In this document: one piece after another, positions 24,865-31,873 of the stretch
Layout: each line of letters starts with the position of its first letter
Position numbering within the stretch: the stretch's first letter is position 1
Virus record (IMG/VR): IMGVR_UViG_3300008120_000169
Coordinates: 1 to 33,994 of that record
Length of the DNA: 33,994 bases
Reading direction: 5' to 3' (one strand)
Source of the DNA: a virus
Notes under the pieces: model-generated
Database searches by the model: none
Seen by the model: the letters and a program-made list of their open reading frames with translations, nothing else
What the model was told of the DNA's origin: nothing
Translations under genes and position numbers: made by a program

Positions 24865-25049
24865 TGGCTACAATCGTAGAGGTCAAAGGCCAACTTGACA
24901 CCCACGAAGCTGTCTGTGCTGAACGCTACTTGGGAATCAACGCCAGGCTCAAGCGCATTGAGCTTGGATTGATTGGTGCGGCAACCGCACTCATTGCCAC
25001 AATGGGTTGGGCAATCAATCTTCTAATTAACTTAGTGGCAAAGCTGTGA
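24864..25049 (+). CDS. Small membrane protein, XhlA-like (holin-associated)
   Basis: The 61-aa protein has an N-terminal amphipathic helix (ATIVEVKGQLDTHEAVCAER) and a basic spacer (INARLKRIE). One C-terminal transmembrane helix follows (LGLIGAATALIATMGWAINLLI). This is the layout of XhlA-type holin partners or small holins. I use the ATG in the TAATG overlap, not an upstream ATG four codons earlier, because coupling is the rule here. A second, larger holin-like gene lies at 27076, so this may be its accessory or an antiholin. Confidence 0.65.
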   Translation: MATIVEVKGQLDTHEAVCAERYLGINARLKRIELGLIGAATALIATMGWAINLLINLVAKL

Positions 25050-25132
25050 AATTTTTAGGCAGGTTATTGGTCGCAGCTGGCCTGCATCTACAACGTATTG
25101 GATACAGGCTCACCCGTGACAAAGCTACCTGA
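25046..25132 (+). CDS. Short basic amphipathic peptide, 28 aa
   Basis: The GTG start is within a GTGA overlap with the previous stop. The product (VKFLGRLLVAAGLHLQRIGY then RLTRDKAT) is a basic amphipathic or membrane-associated helix. Peptides of the type 'LGRLLIxAGLxLQRxGYRL' occur in other phages near lysis genes, as far as I recall. It overlaps the next start by 17 bp. It may be a real tiny gene, but length and GTG start make this uncertain. Confidence 0.42.
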   Translation: MKFLGRLLVAAGLHLQRIGYRLTRDKAT

Positions 25133-25574
25133 ACCAGGCAATCCAGCAGATGTGGCCAGGCAGGCCCTGGGCGGCATCAAAGAGGCCATCAAGGTTGGTC
25201 GCGAGATCAAGCAAACCGGGGCCGAGGTCTCCAACTTTCTCGATGAGGAGGCCAGAGCTCGCATTGCCTGGAAGCGCAAGCAGCTCCAGCTGCAACGCCG
25301 AGGTGACCTGGTATTCATCGATGCCGGCAACGAGTACCGCGAGGTGCGAAAGATTAGGGCAGCCGAGGAGGGTATGTACCAGGATGTGGAGAAAGAGTTT
25401 GGCAAAGCTGCGGTCACAGAGGTAAAGGCATTGATCACACAGATGCGAAAAGAAAACAAGATACTAGATCACGAGTTCCAGCGCCTGCGAACCGAGGAGC
25501 GGCTGACTTGGATCATTATCTTTACTCTGTCCGGGATCATTTACGCAACATTCAAACTGATGGGTGCGTGGTGA
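25116..25574 (+). CDS. Coiled-coil protein with C-terminal membrane anchor
   Basis: The 152-aa protein starts 'VTKLPEPGNPADVARQALGG'. A long charged helix runs from about residue 15 to 125, and one C-terminal transmembrane helix follows (LTWIIIFTLSGIIYATFKLM). Phages with this type of protein carry it in the lysis/accessory region. It might act like a reversed spanin or a membrane-tethered assembly factor, but no lysis motif is present. The start could also be the TTG at 25098; I prefer GTG at 25116. The stop overlaps the peptidase start (GTGA). Confidence 0.62.
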   Translation: MTKLPEPGNPADVARQALGGIKEAIKVGREIKQTGAEVSNFLDEEARARIAWKRKQLQLQRRGDLVFIDAGNEYREVRKIRAAEEGMYQDVEKEFGKAAVTEVKALITQMRKENKILDHEFQRLRTEERLTWIIIFTLSGIIYATFKLMGAW

Positions 25575-26011
25575 CAACCATTGCTGCAAATTTTTTGACA
25601 GGCGAGATGGCCGCAGACTCAATGGTGAGCTCTGACGATAGCTACTATCTGATAAACAAATTGCGCCGCGGCAAGGGTTGTATTTACGGCGGCGCTGGGG
25701 ACTTTGAGAAACTGCTCAAGTTCTACCAGGTGTTAGACCAGGGCGGGGACTTGGATTCGGATACAGACATCAGCATTCTGATGCTCAACGCACAGGGACT
25801 GTGGGTATACGAGAGCTCTGTCATACCCGTACCAATCAAAAATCCATTCTTTGCTATTGGAACCGGGGCCGGGTACGCAATGGGGGCCATGCACCTGGGC
25901 AAGAGCCCACGCGAGGCTGTAGAGATTGCCTGTATGTACGACACCAGCTCGCACGGGCCAATCGATGAGATGAAATTGGAGAGAGTGCGTGGCACGAAAA
26001 AAAATACCTGA
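25571..26011 (+). CDS. HslV/proteasome beta-like N-terminal-nucleophile peptidase
   Basis: The 146-aa product begins (V/M)TTIAANF. After Met removal, Thr would be residue 1, the catalytic nucleophile of proteasome-type peptidases. 'EMAAD' supplies the conserved Asp (mature position 15) and 'INKL' the Lys (29), at slightly shorter spacing than HslV's 17 and 33. 'GCIYGGAGDFEKLLKF' is the usual Gly-rich turn and helix. 'FFAIGTGAGYAMGAMHLGKSPREAVEIACMYD' (about 100-130) matches the GxGxxYAxxA and 'AVEIAxxxD' helices of HslV. The second of two GTG codons gives the mature N-terminus; the GTGA overlap supports it. No HslU/ClpX-type unfoldase is encoded nearby. Confidence 0.8.
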   Translation: MTTIAANFLTGEMAADSMVSSDDSYYLINKLRRGKGCIYGGAGDFEKLLKFYQVLDQGGDLDSDTDISILMLNAQGLWVYESSVIPVPIKNPFFAIGTGAGYAMGAMHLGKSPREAVEIACMYDTSSHGPIDEMKLERVRGTKKNT

Positions 26012-26930
26012 CGAAGAAATCATTGCAGCGATGAAAAAGTTTGGCAGCTCCAAGCTTGCCGCCGAACACATTGGTATGTCTGTCCGGGCTCTTTGCCACC
26101 GCAAAGCAAAAATTCAAGAACAATATGGCGTTGTGTTGCCAGCCTACTCAGCGAAACAACACACCGTTGCCAACACATACATTCCAGATAACCGCAGGGT
26201 GATCCAGCACACGGTAGACAATGGCCATGTGTTCATTGCTAGCGACTGCCACTACTGGCCAGGTGAATCTACCGTAGCTCACAAAGCATTTGTTAAATTG
26301 CTAACTGAGTTTAAACCTAAAACGGCCGTGCTCAATGGTGACGTTTTTGATGGGGCTAGAATTAGCCGCCACGCCGCATTGATGGGTACTAACCCACCAA
26401 CACCAAAGCAAGAACTTGAGGCTTGCCAAGATCGATTAGACGAGATTGCAAAGGCATCTAAAAACGCAATCAAATTTTGGACCTACGGTAATCACGATAT
26501 ACGTCTCTTTAATTTTGCGGCCCAAAATGCACCAGAGTTATCTGAGTTCACCGATTTGTTTTCGTACTTCCCAGGCTGGCATACGGGGTGGCGAGTGGAC
26601 ATCAATAAAGATGTGGTTGTCAAACATCGATGGGCCAATGGCCAACACGCCGTGTACAACAATACTTTGCGTTCAGGGAAATCATTTGTAACCGGCCACC
26701 TACACAAACTGATGGTGACACCGTGGACGGACTATAACGGGCGCAGATACGGCGTAGACACGGGAACTCTTGCAGAGCCTACTGGAGACCAATTTGTCTA
26801 TGTAGAAGAAAACCCTGTTAACTGGTGTGCGGGGTTCTGCGTGCTTACGTTTGAGAACGGCAAGCTGCTGCCACCAGAGCTCTGTGAGGTGATTGATGGT
26901 GTTGCCTACTTTAGGGGCCAGCGCGTATGA
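25989..26930 (+). CDS. Calcineurin-like metallophosphoesterase with N-terminal HTH
   Basis: The 313-aa protein has an N-terminal helix-turn-helix-like region (about residues 10-45, 'AMKKFGSSKLAAEHIGMSVRA'). A metallophosphatase core follows: SDCHYW (Asp86, His88), NGDVFD (116-121), YGNHD (166-170) and GHLH (236-239). These are the metal ligands of the calcineurin-like family. The substrate could be nucleic acid or a phosphoester. The DNA-binding-like N-terminus favours a nucleic-acid role but does not prove it. GTG start, overlapping the peptidase gene by 23 bp. Confidence 0.88.
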   Translation: MARKKIPDEEIIAAMKKFGSSKLAAEHIGMSVRALCHRKAKIQEQYGVVLPAYSAKQHTVANTYIPDNRRVIQHTVDNGHVFIASDCHYWPGESTVAHKAFVKLLTEFKPKTAVLNGDVFDGARISRHAALMGTNPPTPKQELEACQDRLDEIAKASKNAIKFWTYGNHDIRLFNFAAQNAPELSEFTDLFSYFPGWHTGWRVDINKDVVVKHRWANGQHAVYNNTLRSGKSFVTGHLHKLMVTPWTDYNGRRYGVDTGTLAEPTGDQFVYVEENPVNWCAGFCVLTFENGKLLPPELCEVIDGVAYFRGQRV

Positions 26931-27073
26931 GCCCGTGGCTTATTATTTTTGTGGGCTGTGTTTACGCCTACATAGGATTTGAACAGGGCACCAAGGGCAA
27001 TCTAGCGATGGCCATTGTGTTTGCCGGGTACGCCTTTAGCAACATTGGTTTATATCTCGCAACGAAAGGATAA
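26927..27073 (+). CDS. Small two-helix membrane protein, 48 aa
   Basis: The product is two hydrophobic helices (WLIIFVGCVYAYIGF and LAMAIVFAGYAFSNIGLYL) joined by a short polar turn (EQGTKGN). It fits a small inner-membrane hairpin protein, such as a holin partner or antiholin. The ATG overlaps the preceding TGA, and the holin ATG follows two bases after its stop, so it belongs to the lysis cassette by position. No family is recognised. Confidence 0.62.
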   Translation: MSPWLIIFVGCVYAYIGFEQGTKGNLAMAIVFAGYAFSNIGLYLATKG

Positions 27074-27075
27074 CG

Positions 27076-27516
27076 ATGCTACCAATAGCAGCTCTGCTCT
27101 CAATCGGAGAGAAGGTTTTAGACAAGGTTCTGCCTGATCCAGGCGCGAAGGCAGAGGCCCAGGCCAAGCTTATGGAGATGGCACAGAAGGGCCAGCTCGC
27201 GGAGCTCGAGTCTCACGTCAAGGAGATGGACTCAGCCCGCAAGCGCGAGATTGAGATTGCCACCAGCGCAGCCGCTCCAATACTTAACAAAATTGTTACA
27301 CCCATCCTGGCGCTCGGTACCGTGGGGCTCACGTTCATTTTGTTTGCGGTCATTATTTTTGTGGACGTTGACGCTAACTCTAAGGACATTCTGATCTATG
27401 TCCTGGGCGCACTAACCAGCGCAGTCACAATGGTGCTCGGCTACTACTTTGGATCGAGCGCGGGGTCAAAAGAAAAGAGCCAACAGCTTGACGAGATACT
27501 GGACAAGAAGAAATGA
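27076..27516 (+). CDS. Holin, 3-TM-like family
   Basis: The 146-aa protein has the layout of the Holin_3TMs type. The N-terminal segment is 'PIAALLSIGEKVLDKVLPDPGAKAEAQAKL'-like (broken as two halves). A charged helix with 'VKEMDSARKREIEIATS' follows, then two strong transmembrane helices (IVTPILALGTVGLTFILFAV and ILIYVLGALTSAVTMVLGYY). The tail is lysine-rich (LDEILDKKK). It is followed by the endolysin with a 4-bp overlap, as expected for a holin that releases or times the endolysin. Confidence 0.87.
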   Translation: MLPIAALLSIGEKVLDKVLPDPGAKAEAQAKLMEMAQKGQLAELESHVKEMDSARKREIEIATSAAAPILNKIVTPILALGTVGLTFILFAVIIFVDVDANSKDILIYVLGALTSAVTMVLGYYFGSSAGSKEKSQQLDEILDKKK

Positions 27517-27977
27517 ACCTGACCGACAACTTTACTTTAGAGGAGCTGGTTAAAAGCGAGACAGCTCTTCGCCACAACATTGACAACACACCAGGGGAGA
27601 TTGAAATTGAAAACCTTAAAAGACTATGTGAAAAGATTCTTCAACCTGTTAGAGAGCATTTCAACACGGGGGTCAAAGTCAACTCCGGTTACCGCAGCCC
27701 AGCCGCCAATCAAAAAGTCGGTGGCTCGCCCACGTCGGACCACTGCAAAGGGCAAGCAGCGGACATCGAAATCCCAGGCATCCCGAACGCGGACCTAGCA
27801 ATCTGGATCATGGACAACCTGGAATACACCCAGCTCATACTTGAGTTCTACACGCCGGGTGTTCCAGATTCTGGGTGGGTCCACGTTTCATATGACCCAG
27901 GAAACCTTAAAAAACAAAACCTAACAGCGACCAAGCAGGCAGGCAAAACAGTCTACCTGCCTGGTCTGGTTGCCTAA
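27513..27977 (+). CDS. Endolysin, peptidase M15-type (D-Ala-D-Ala carboxypeptidase-like)
   Basis: The 154-aa zinc peptidase has 'VNSGYRSPAANQKVGG' (about 56-71) and SDHCKGQAADIE with His77 and Asp84. It then has GWVHVSYD with His124, which together give the M15 metal ligands. It would cut peptide cross-links of peptidoglycan. No signal peptide or cell-wall-binding domain is seen, so export depends on the holin. It ends two bases from the stop of the convergent lipoprotein gene. Confidence 0.92.
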   Translation: MNLTDNFTLEELVKSETALRHNIDNTPGEIEIENLKRLCEKILQPVREHFNTGVKVNSGYRSPAANQKVGGSPTSDHCKGQAADIEIPGIPNADLAIWIMDNLEYTQLILEFYTPGVPDSGWVHVSYDPGNLKKQNLTATKQAGKTVYLPGLVA

Positions 27978-28225
27978 AAAACAAACCTGGGAGCGCAGGT
28001 AACGTCCACCACAATGTCTGTGGTGAATCCGTTGATCTTGCGCTTTCCGTTTATAACGACAGCTCTCAGGCCAGAGCTCTCGCACTCTCTCACGGCGATG
28101 ATGACCTCATTGCGAGACATCGCTTGCACCTGCTTGTCCATCACAATCTCTTGCGTCTTTGGCGCATCAACTGTGGGGTTGGCTGCGCACCCAGACACCA
28201 ACAAAACTAAGGCTAGATATCTCAT
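27974..28225 (-). CDS. Small lipoprotein, 83 aa
   Basis: The N-terminus is a lipoprotein signal: MRYLALVLLVSGC, with Cys13 as the lipid-attachment site after LVSG. The mature part contains 'AMSRNEVIIAVRECESSG' and 'TDIVVDVTCAPRFVF', with two further cysteines that could pair. A similar pattern is known to me from small phage lipoproteins of unknown function. It is the last gene of the leftward RecT operon (ATGA overlap with recT), convergent with the endolysin. It could be a spanin-type outer subunit or a surface-exclusion protein; neither is shown. Confidence 0.68.
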   Translation of the reverse strand: MRYLALVLLVSGCAANPTVDAPKTQEIVMDKQVQAMSRNEVIIAVRECESSGLRAVVINGKRKINGFTTDIVVDVTCAPRFVF

Positions 28226-29229
28226 GCTGCCTCCCCCTCTAACATGGCACCCAGCGTGGCCAGGCGCTTACTGTAGGCCGCCGTGTGATTGATTCTGTCT
28301 GCGGGTGTAATTTTTTTCATCACAGATTCGTTGGCCTCCTTGAGCTGGCGCAGAGCTGTCATCCTCTCCCGAGGTGGGCGCAGCTTTGCCCTGGCTGTCT
28401 TGTCTGCCATCACTTCGTAGGCCGCGGCCCAATCAGATAGCGTCGAGTATTCGGCTACGGGTTCATCTTTGCCAGGCACAAATAGGTGGTGGCACGACTC
28501 AGGCTTTCCCTCGGGCTCCTGGGCGACCTCCTCTTCCATCTGAGCTGATGCCTGCTCCACCTCAACATGGTGGCGCTGGCCGTCGTCGCCCTCTGCGGCG
28601 GGCTCCGGCAGATCAGGTAGGGCAACCATAGGCTCCGGCTTTGGGAGGGCGTCTAGCGGGTTCCTGGTCGCCTTCGCGGGGGTGATGTCTCTCTCTGGTT
28701 GGCCTGGGAAATCTTGGGCCTCCTCGACGGTGATCAATCCCTTGAGTACATCTGGGAACGCATCGCGCAGCGCAAAACCCCGAGCTCTCATCTGCATCAT
28801 TCGCTTTGGGTACGCCTGCCATGGGCCGGCCTTGCCCCAGAGCCCAGCTCGCTTTGCGTCCTCGACTGAGAACTTGACCGTGACCGGAGTGCGCCCCTTG
28901 CGCTTTGCCACGCAAATCGCCACCGGGTTTGGGCTGCCCTCGCCATCGAAGTATTCCTCGATGTCTTCGCAGACAGGGCTGGCTTGCACCAGCGCCATAG
29001 CTGCGTCGCCGTAGACTGATGGCTTGCCGTTTATGCACGCGATGTTCTGCAGTGCCTGGAGCGGGGCCAGGCCCAGCTCGCGCCCCCACTGAATTGCTAC
29101 CAACACATCTTCTGGCTTTCCCTGGTACGCCTTTGGAACCATCTGTGACTTGGCCAACATATCGGAAAACCTCATGGCCTCATCGAGCGTTACGGGCGCA
29201 AAGCCCTGGTTAGTTTGTTGCAGCTGCAT
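28222..29229 (-). CDS. recT: RecT-family single-strand annealing protein
   Basis: RecT proteins anneal single strands made by a partner exonuclease. The core (about residues 10-175) has 'EAMRFSDMLAKSQMVPKAY', 'QWGRELGLAPLQALQNIACI', 'GKPSVYGDAAMALVQASP' and 'KRMMQMRARGFALRDAFPD', all matching this family. A long acidic, proline-rich linker then leads to a separate helical C-terminal segment (about 255-335) not usual for the core family. A GAAAGGAAAC ribosome site precedes the ATG. The YqaJ-type exonuclease lies in the same operon two genes upstream. Confidence 0.92.
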   Translation of the reverse strand: MQLQQTNQGFAPVTLDEAMRFSDMLAKSQMVPKAYQGKPEDVLVAIQWGRELGLAPLQALQNIACINGKPSVYGDAAMALVQASPVCEDIEEYFDGEGSPNPVAICVAKRKGRTPVTVKFSVEDAKRAGLWGKAGPWQAYPKRMMQMRARGFALRDAFPDVLKGLITVEEAQDFPGQPERDITPAKATRNPLDALPKPEPMVALPDLPEPAAEGDDGQRHHVEVEQASAQMEEEVAQEPEGKPESCHHLFVPGKDEPVAEYSTLSDWAAAYEVMADKTARAKLRPPRERMTALRQLKEANESVMKKITPADRINHTAAYSKRLATLGAMLEGEAA

Positions 29230-29422
29230 TTTTGTTTCCTTTCTTTTTTGGTGTCGAATCTAAACCCTTGATTTCCCCAAGCAAAGCCGCAAGATAAAAA
29301 AAGTAATCTTGAATAATCTCTTCTTGCGTTACTTTTGGAAGACCAAAGAAGCGAAGGTCTAAGCTAACGTAACCTTTCATGCCGCCCGATTTCCTATATC
29401 TCAGAGTTGCAAGCTTTGGCAT
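29210..29422 (-). CDS. Hypothetical protein, 70 aa
   Basis: The product begins MPKLATLRYRKSGGMKGYVS and continues with 'LDLRFFGLPKVTQEEII'; the tail is lysine-rich. I chose the ATG at 29422 because AAGGAGG lies at ideal spacing; a longer form starting upstream would lack this. No family is recognised. It lies between the exonuclease and recT genes, overlapping recT by 20 bp, so a recombination accessory role is possible from context only. Confidence 0.6.
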   Translation of the reverse strand: MPKLATLRYRKSGGMKGYVSLDLRFFGLPKVTQEEIIQDYFFYLAALLGEIKGLDSTPKKKGNKNAAATN

Positions 29423-29690
29423 TTTTGTCCTCCTTATGTTGATGTTTTGCGGTTTTATCGACACGTTGTTGGTTTGTGTCGATGGCGTGTACACAATTGT
29501 GTTGCTCATCAATTAAAAATTGATCCACGGTATCGAGCACGACCGTGACTAGCGCGTCCACTACGTCCATTGCGCGGTCTCGATTCATAAAGGCGCCCGG
29601 TGTTCGATTGGCAGCATCAAAACACAGCGCCTGCAGCTTAAGCGCCGCCTGCAACCGTGAGTTCATAAGCTTTTGGTCTTTTGGGCTCAT
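29394..29690 (-). CDS. Hypothetical protein, 98 aa
   Basis: The ATG lies in an ATGA overlap with the exonuclease stop. The N-terminal 60 residues are helical ('SRLQAALKLQALCFDAANR', then 'RAMDVVDALVTVVLDTVDQF'), and the tail is polar with many His, Lys and Asp (KTAKHQHKEDKNAKAC). It overlaps the start of the next gene by 29 bp. No family is recognised. It may be a helper of the nuclease, by position only. Confidence 0.58.
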   Translation of the reverse strand: MSPKDQKLMNSRLQAALKLQALCFDAANRTPGAFMNRDRAMDVVDALVTVVLDTVDQFLIDEQHNCVHAIDTNQQRVDKTAKHQHKEDKNAKACNSEI

Positions 29691-30652
29691 TTATTTTTTA
29701 CCTCCTTAATTGATACGGTGGACTGTCTGATGGTGTATGCATCCTTCGCCGGAACGGTCTTGGCTGGCTGCGCCTTGTAGTTTTTAATTGGCCACTTGAT
29801 GACATACTGGCCAGCGACACCACCCTCGGCGTTTCCAAGCAGCGACTTGATTGCTTGCTCGCTTGCGGCAACGTCGTCTTCTAATTTTTTAATTTCATTT
29901 TTAGCTGACAATATCGAGGCCGCGAGGATAGCTGCGCGCTCATCGAGCTGCAGTGTCTCCTCCGTGACGGGGTATGGTCCGCGGCGCTCTGGCCAGCGCT
30001 CTCCGTCCACCGGTGGATAGTAGTCAATCTCGCCGGTCTCCTTCCACTTGTCTAGCTTGTCTTGGAACTCTCTGGATACCCTGGCAATGTAGTCGATAGT
30101 TTCCTGGTGCGGCTCAAATAAAAATATCCGCAGGGCCGTGCCACGGTAGAGCGTGGCCACGCATCCCCACTTCGCGTGGACAATGTCCATCTGCGCCTGC
30201 AGCTGGATAGGCCCGCGCCACAGTGGCGGGGTGTCTTCTACGTCCATCGAGGTTAACTTGGCCTCGAGCACTCCGACGCCATCTAGTCTGATGCTGTCAG
30301 CTCCGACGACATATATGCCGGATTCTGGATCGTGGTGGATCACCTGGCCGCCACCATCTCCGGTCCCATCGAGGGAGCAGCACAGCGGCAGCTCCGCGTG
30401 GTACCTGGCGCTGGGGTGATCGATTACCAGGTCAGACAGGCGCAGGCGCTCGGCGGCCTGGGACAAAATGAGGGGCTCCATGAGATTACCCCAGGCCATG
30501 GCCTCATTGCCAATGTCTTCGCGCTCGATAAACTGCATCGCGTTGATTGAGCACTCGAGCTCATCATTTGGGGTCCGGTACTTCGATAGTCCCATGACAG
30601 CTGTGAGACGAGATGCCGACAGCATTGTGTCGGGCGTGACTTTACTTACCAT
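29687..30652 (-). CDS. YqaJ-type PD-(D/E)XK exonuclease (recT partner)
   Basis: The 321-aa nuclease would resect double-strand ends so that RecT can act. The lambda-exonuclease-like active site is visible: MAWGNLMEPLI (Glu59), CCSLDGTG (Asp95) and GVLEAKL (Glu130-x-Lys132), followed by QLQAQMD (about 150-156). The N-terminus 'SASRLTAVMGLSKYRTPNDE' is typical. A C-terminal helix with 'DERAAILAASILSAKNEIKK' and a beta tail follow. It lies upstream of recT in a leftward operon and is preceded by an HTH protein that overlaps its start. Confidence 0.92.
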   Translation of the reverse strand: MVSKVTPDTMLSASRLTAVMGLSKYRTPNDELECSINAMQFIEREDIGNEAMAWGNLMEPLILSQAAERLRLSDLVIDHPSARYHAELPLCCSLDGTGDGGGQVIHHDPESGIYVVGADSIRLDGVGVLEAKLTSMDVEDTPPLWRGPIQLQAQMDIVHAKWGCVATLYRGTALRIFLFEPHQETIDYIARVSREFQDKLDKWKETGEIDYYPPVDGERWPERRGPYPVTEETLQLDERAAILAASILSAKNEIKKLEDDVAASEQAIKSLLGNAEGGVAGQYVIKWPIKNYKAQPAKTVPAKDAYTIRQSTVSIKEVKNK

Positions 30653-30860
30653 TTTTCTTTCCCTTCAATTTAATTAGTCGATAGCTAGCGTAGCGCTTGC
30701 CGTTGCTGTAAATCATGGTGGTGTGAATGTTGTGGCCAATATCGCGTAGCTCTGCGATCCTGGCCGCCAGGCGAAAGCACTGGCACCCGGCCAGCGCAGC
30801 GATTGGCGTAACGTGAACACCGCGTTGCAGCTCCTCAAGAATCCACTCATTCTGTCTCAT
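30642..30860 (-). CDS. Small helix-turn-helix protein (HTH_39-like)
   Basis: The 72-aa protein has 'ILEELQRGVHVTPIAALAGC', then 'FRLAARIAELRDIGHNIHT' and 'NGKRYASYRLIKL'. This is the layout of a short winged HTH family in phages and mobile elements. It may bind DNA in regulation or recombination. A GAGGAG site precedes the ATG. Its end overlaps the exonuclease start by 11 bp, so the two are co-translated. The target is unknown; autoregulation of the leftward operon is possible. Confidence 0.8.
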   Translation of the reverse strand: MRQNEWILEELQRGVHVTPIAALAGCQCFRLAARIAELRDIGHNIHTTMIYSNGKRYASYRLIKLKGKKNGK

Positions 30861-30872
30861 GGGGTGAGCTCC

Positions 30873-31040
30873 TCAGACAAACATTGCGGTCAGGATCACA
30901 GCCGCCAGGCACACGGTTGCAATTACCTTGAGCCAGGTCGGGTCTTCGTCCTGGGCCGGCTCCACCGGCAGGTTGTCACGCCAGCTGCGGGCAAAGTTGG
31001 TACGCGGGTCAACGAAGTGGTCTTGCTTTACTTTTCTCAT
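30873..31040 (-). CDS. Small membrane protein, 55 aa (cytoplasmic N-terminus)
   Basis: The product is polar for the first 35 residues (MRKVKQDHFVDPRTNFARSW…) and ends with one transmembrane helix (WLKVIATVCLAAVILTAMFV). An AGAGGAAAAA ribosome site precedes the ATG. It sits between another small membrane protein and the HTH gene in the leftward operon. No family is recognised. Confidence 0.58.
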   Translation of the reverse strand: MRKVKQDHFVDPRTNFARSWRDNLPVEPAQDEDPTWLKVIATVCLAAVILTAMFV

Positions 31041-31056
31041 TGATTTTTCCTCTAGT

Positions 31057-31224
31057 TTAGTTATCGAATGGTGCGTGGTTCTGCAGCTGATCGACCATCT
31101 TGCCCAGCTCTCTCTTCTGCTGGGCGGTCAATCGGTTGCAGTGAATGCGGTCGGAGCGGTGGACCACCCAGCCAATGGCCAGGGTGAATCCCACAATGCC
31201 GACCAGAAACAGAACGCCATACAT
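31057..31224 (-). CDS. Small membrane protein, 55 aa (N-terminal TM helix)
   Basis: The N-terminus is one hydrophobic helix (YGVLFLVGIVGFTLAIGWVV), followed by a polar cytoplasmic-type tail (RSDRIHCNRLTAQQKRELGK…). The ATG overlaps the serine recombinase stop (ATGA). The opposite layout of the next gene (polar then TM) makes a two-part membrane system possible, but this is only a suggestion. No family is recognised. Confidence 0.58.
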   Translation of the reverse strand: MYGVLFLVGIVGFTLAIGWVVHRSDRIHCNRLTAQQKRELGKMVDQLQNHAPFDN

Positions 31225-31871
31225 CAGGCGGCCCGTCTCATTAGGTTGGCCACCTGGCTAGGCGACCATGTGATATTGCCGCGTGGCGTACATACGCCGC
31301 GAGCTGACAGCGCAGCTGCAATGTCGCGCAGCGACTTGGACCCGGTCTTGGCTATGATCTCGCGGACCACTGGACCAACGCGGTTGGCAAACGCATCTGC
31401 GCTTGCCTGGACGGCCTCGACGCCTGCAGCTGATGCTTTGGCTGGGTTTGGGGACCCAAGCTTGACCCCGCGGGCCTTGGCCGCTGCCAGGGCCGCCTTG
31501 GTGCGGCGAGATATCTCCTCCCGTTCGTGCTGGGCGAAGATAGCGCGCATACCGAAATCAAGGGTGCCAGCGTGTGGCATATCTGCGGCCACAATGTTGA
31601 TACCGGAGCCGCGCAGCGTAAACAGAAACCCGGCATCACGCGATAGGCGGTCAATCTTGGCAATCAGTAACGCGGCCTTGAGTTTCTTGGCCATCGCAAT
31701 CGCGGCTGCGAGCTGCGGGCGATCATTGTCTTTGCCGGACTCGATCTCGGTGAACGAGTGAACAATTTGTGTAGCGTATGACGCTACAGCTGCTTGCTGG
31801 GCCTCGAGGCCGAGGCCAGAGGCGCCCTGCTTGTCGGTGCTGACGCGGTAGTAGGCAACGTATTTTTCCAT
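31224..31871 (-). CDS. Small serine recombinase (resolvase/invertase family)
   Basis: The 215-aa protein starts MEKYVAYYRVSTDKQGASGL, with catalytic Ser11 and Arg9. It has the resolvase core 'AAIAMAKKLKAALLIAKIDR', 'LSRDAGFLF', 'MRAIFAQHEREEISRRTKA'. The C-terminal DNA-binding end (about 175-213) contains 'SKSLRDIAAALSARGV' and 'TWSPSQVANLMRRA'. Such enzymes resolve dimers, invert DNA or, in larger forms, integrate. The size is that of resolvases and invertases, not phage integrases. I found no obvious inverted copy of tail genes as an invertase target. It is the second gene of the leftward operon. Confidence 0.92.
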   Translation of the reverse strand: MEKYVAYYRVSTDKQGASGLGLEAQQAAVASYATQIVHSFTEIESGKDNDRPQLAAAIAMAKKLKAALLIAKIDRLSRDAGFLFTLRGSGINIVAADMPHAGTLDFGMRAIFAQHEREEISRRTKAALAAAKARGVKLGSPNPAKASAAGVEAVQASADAFANRVGPVVREIIAKTGSKSLRDIAAALSARGVCTPRGNITWSPSQVANLMRRAA

Positions 31872-31873
31872 GA

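Noticed and set aside
30928-31761. Long rightward ORF (277 codons) opposite the recombinase genes
   Set aside because: It is antisense to a clear serine recombinase and small membrane genes; its product is Arg/Ser/Ala-rich without a fold signature.
31224-31871. Recombinase read as a DNA invertase switching tail fibres
   Set aside because: I found no inverted repeat pair or inverted fibre segment around the fibre genes, and the recombinase is about 7 kb away.
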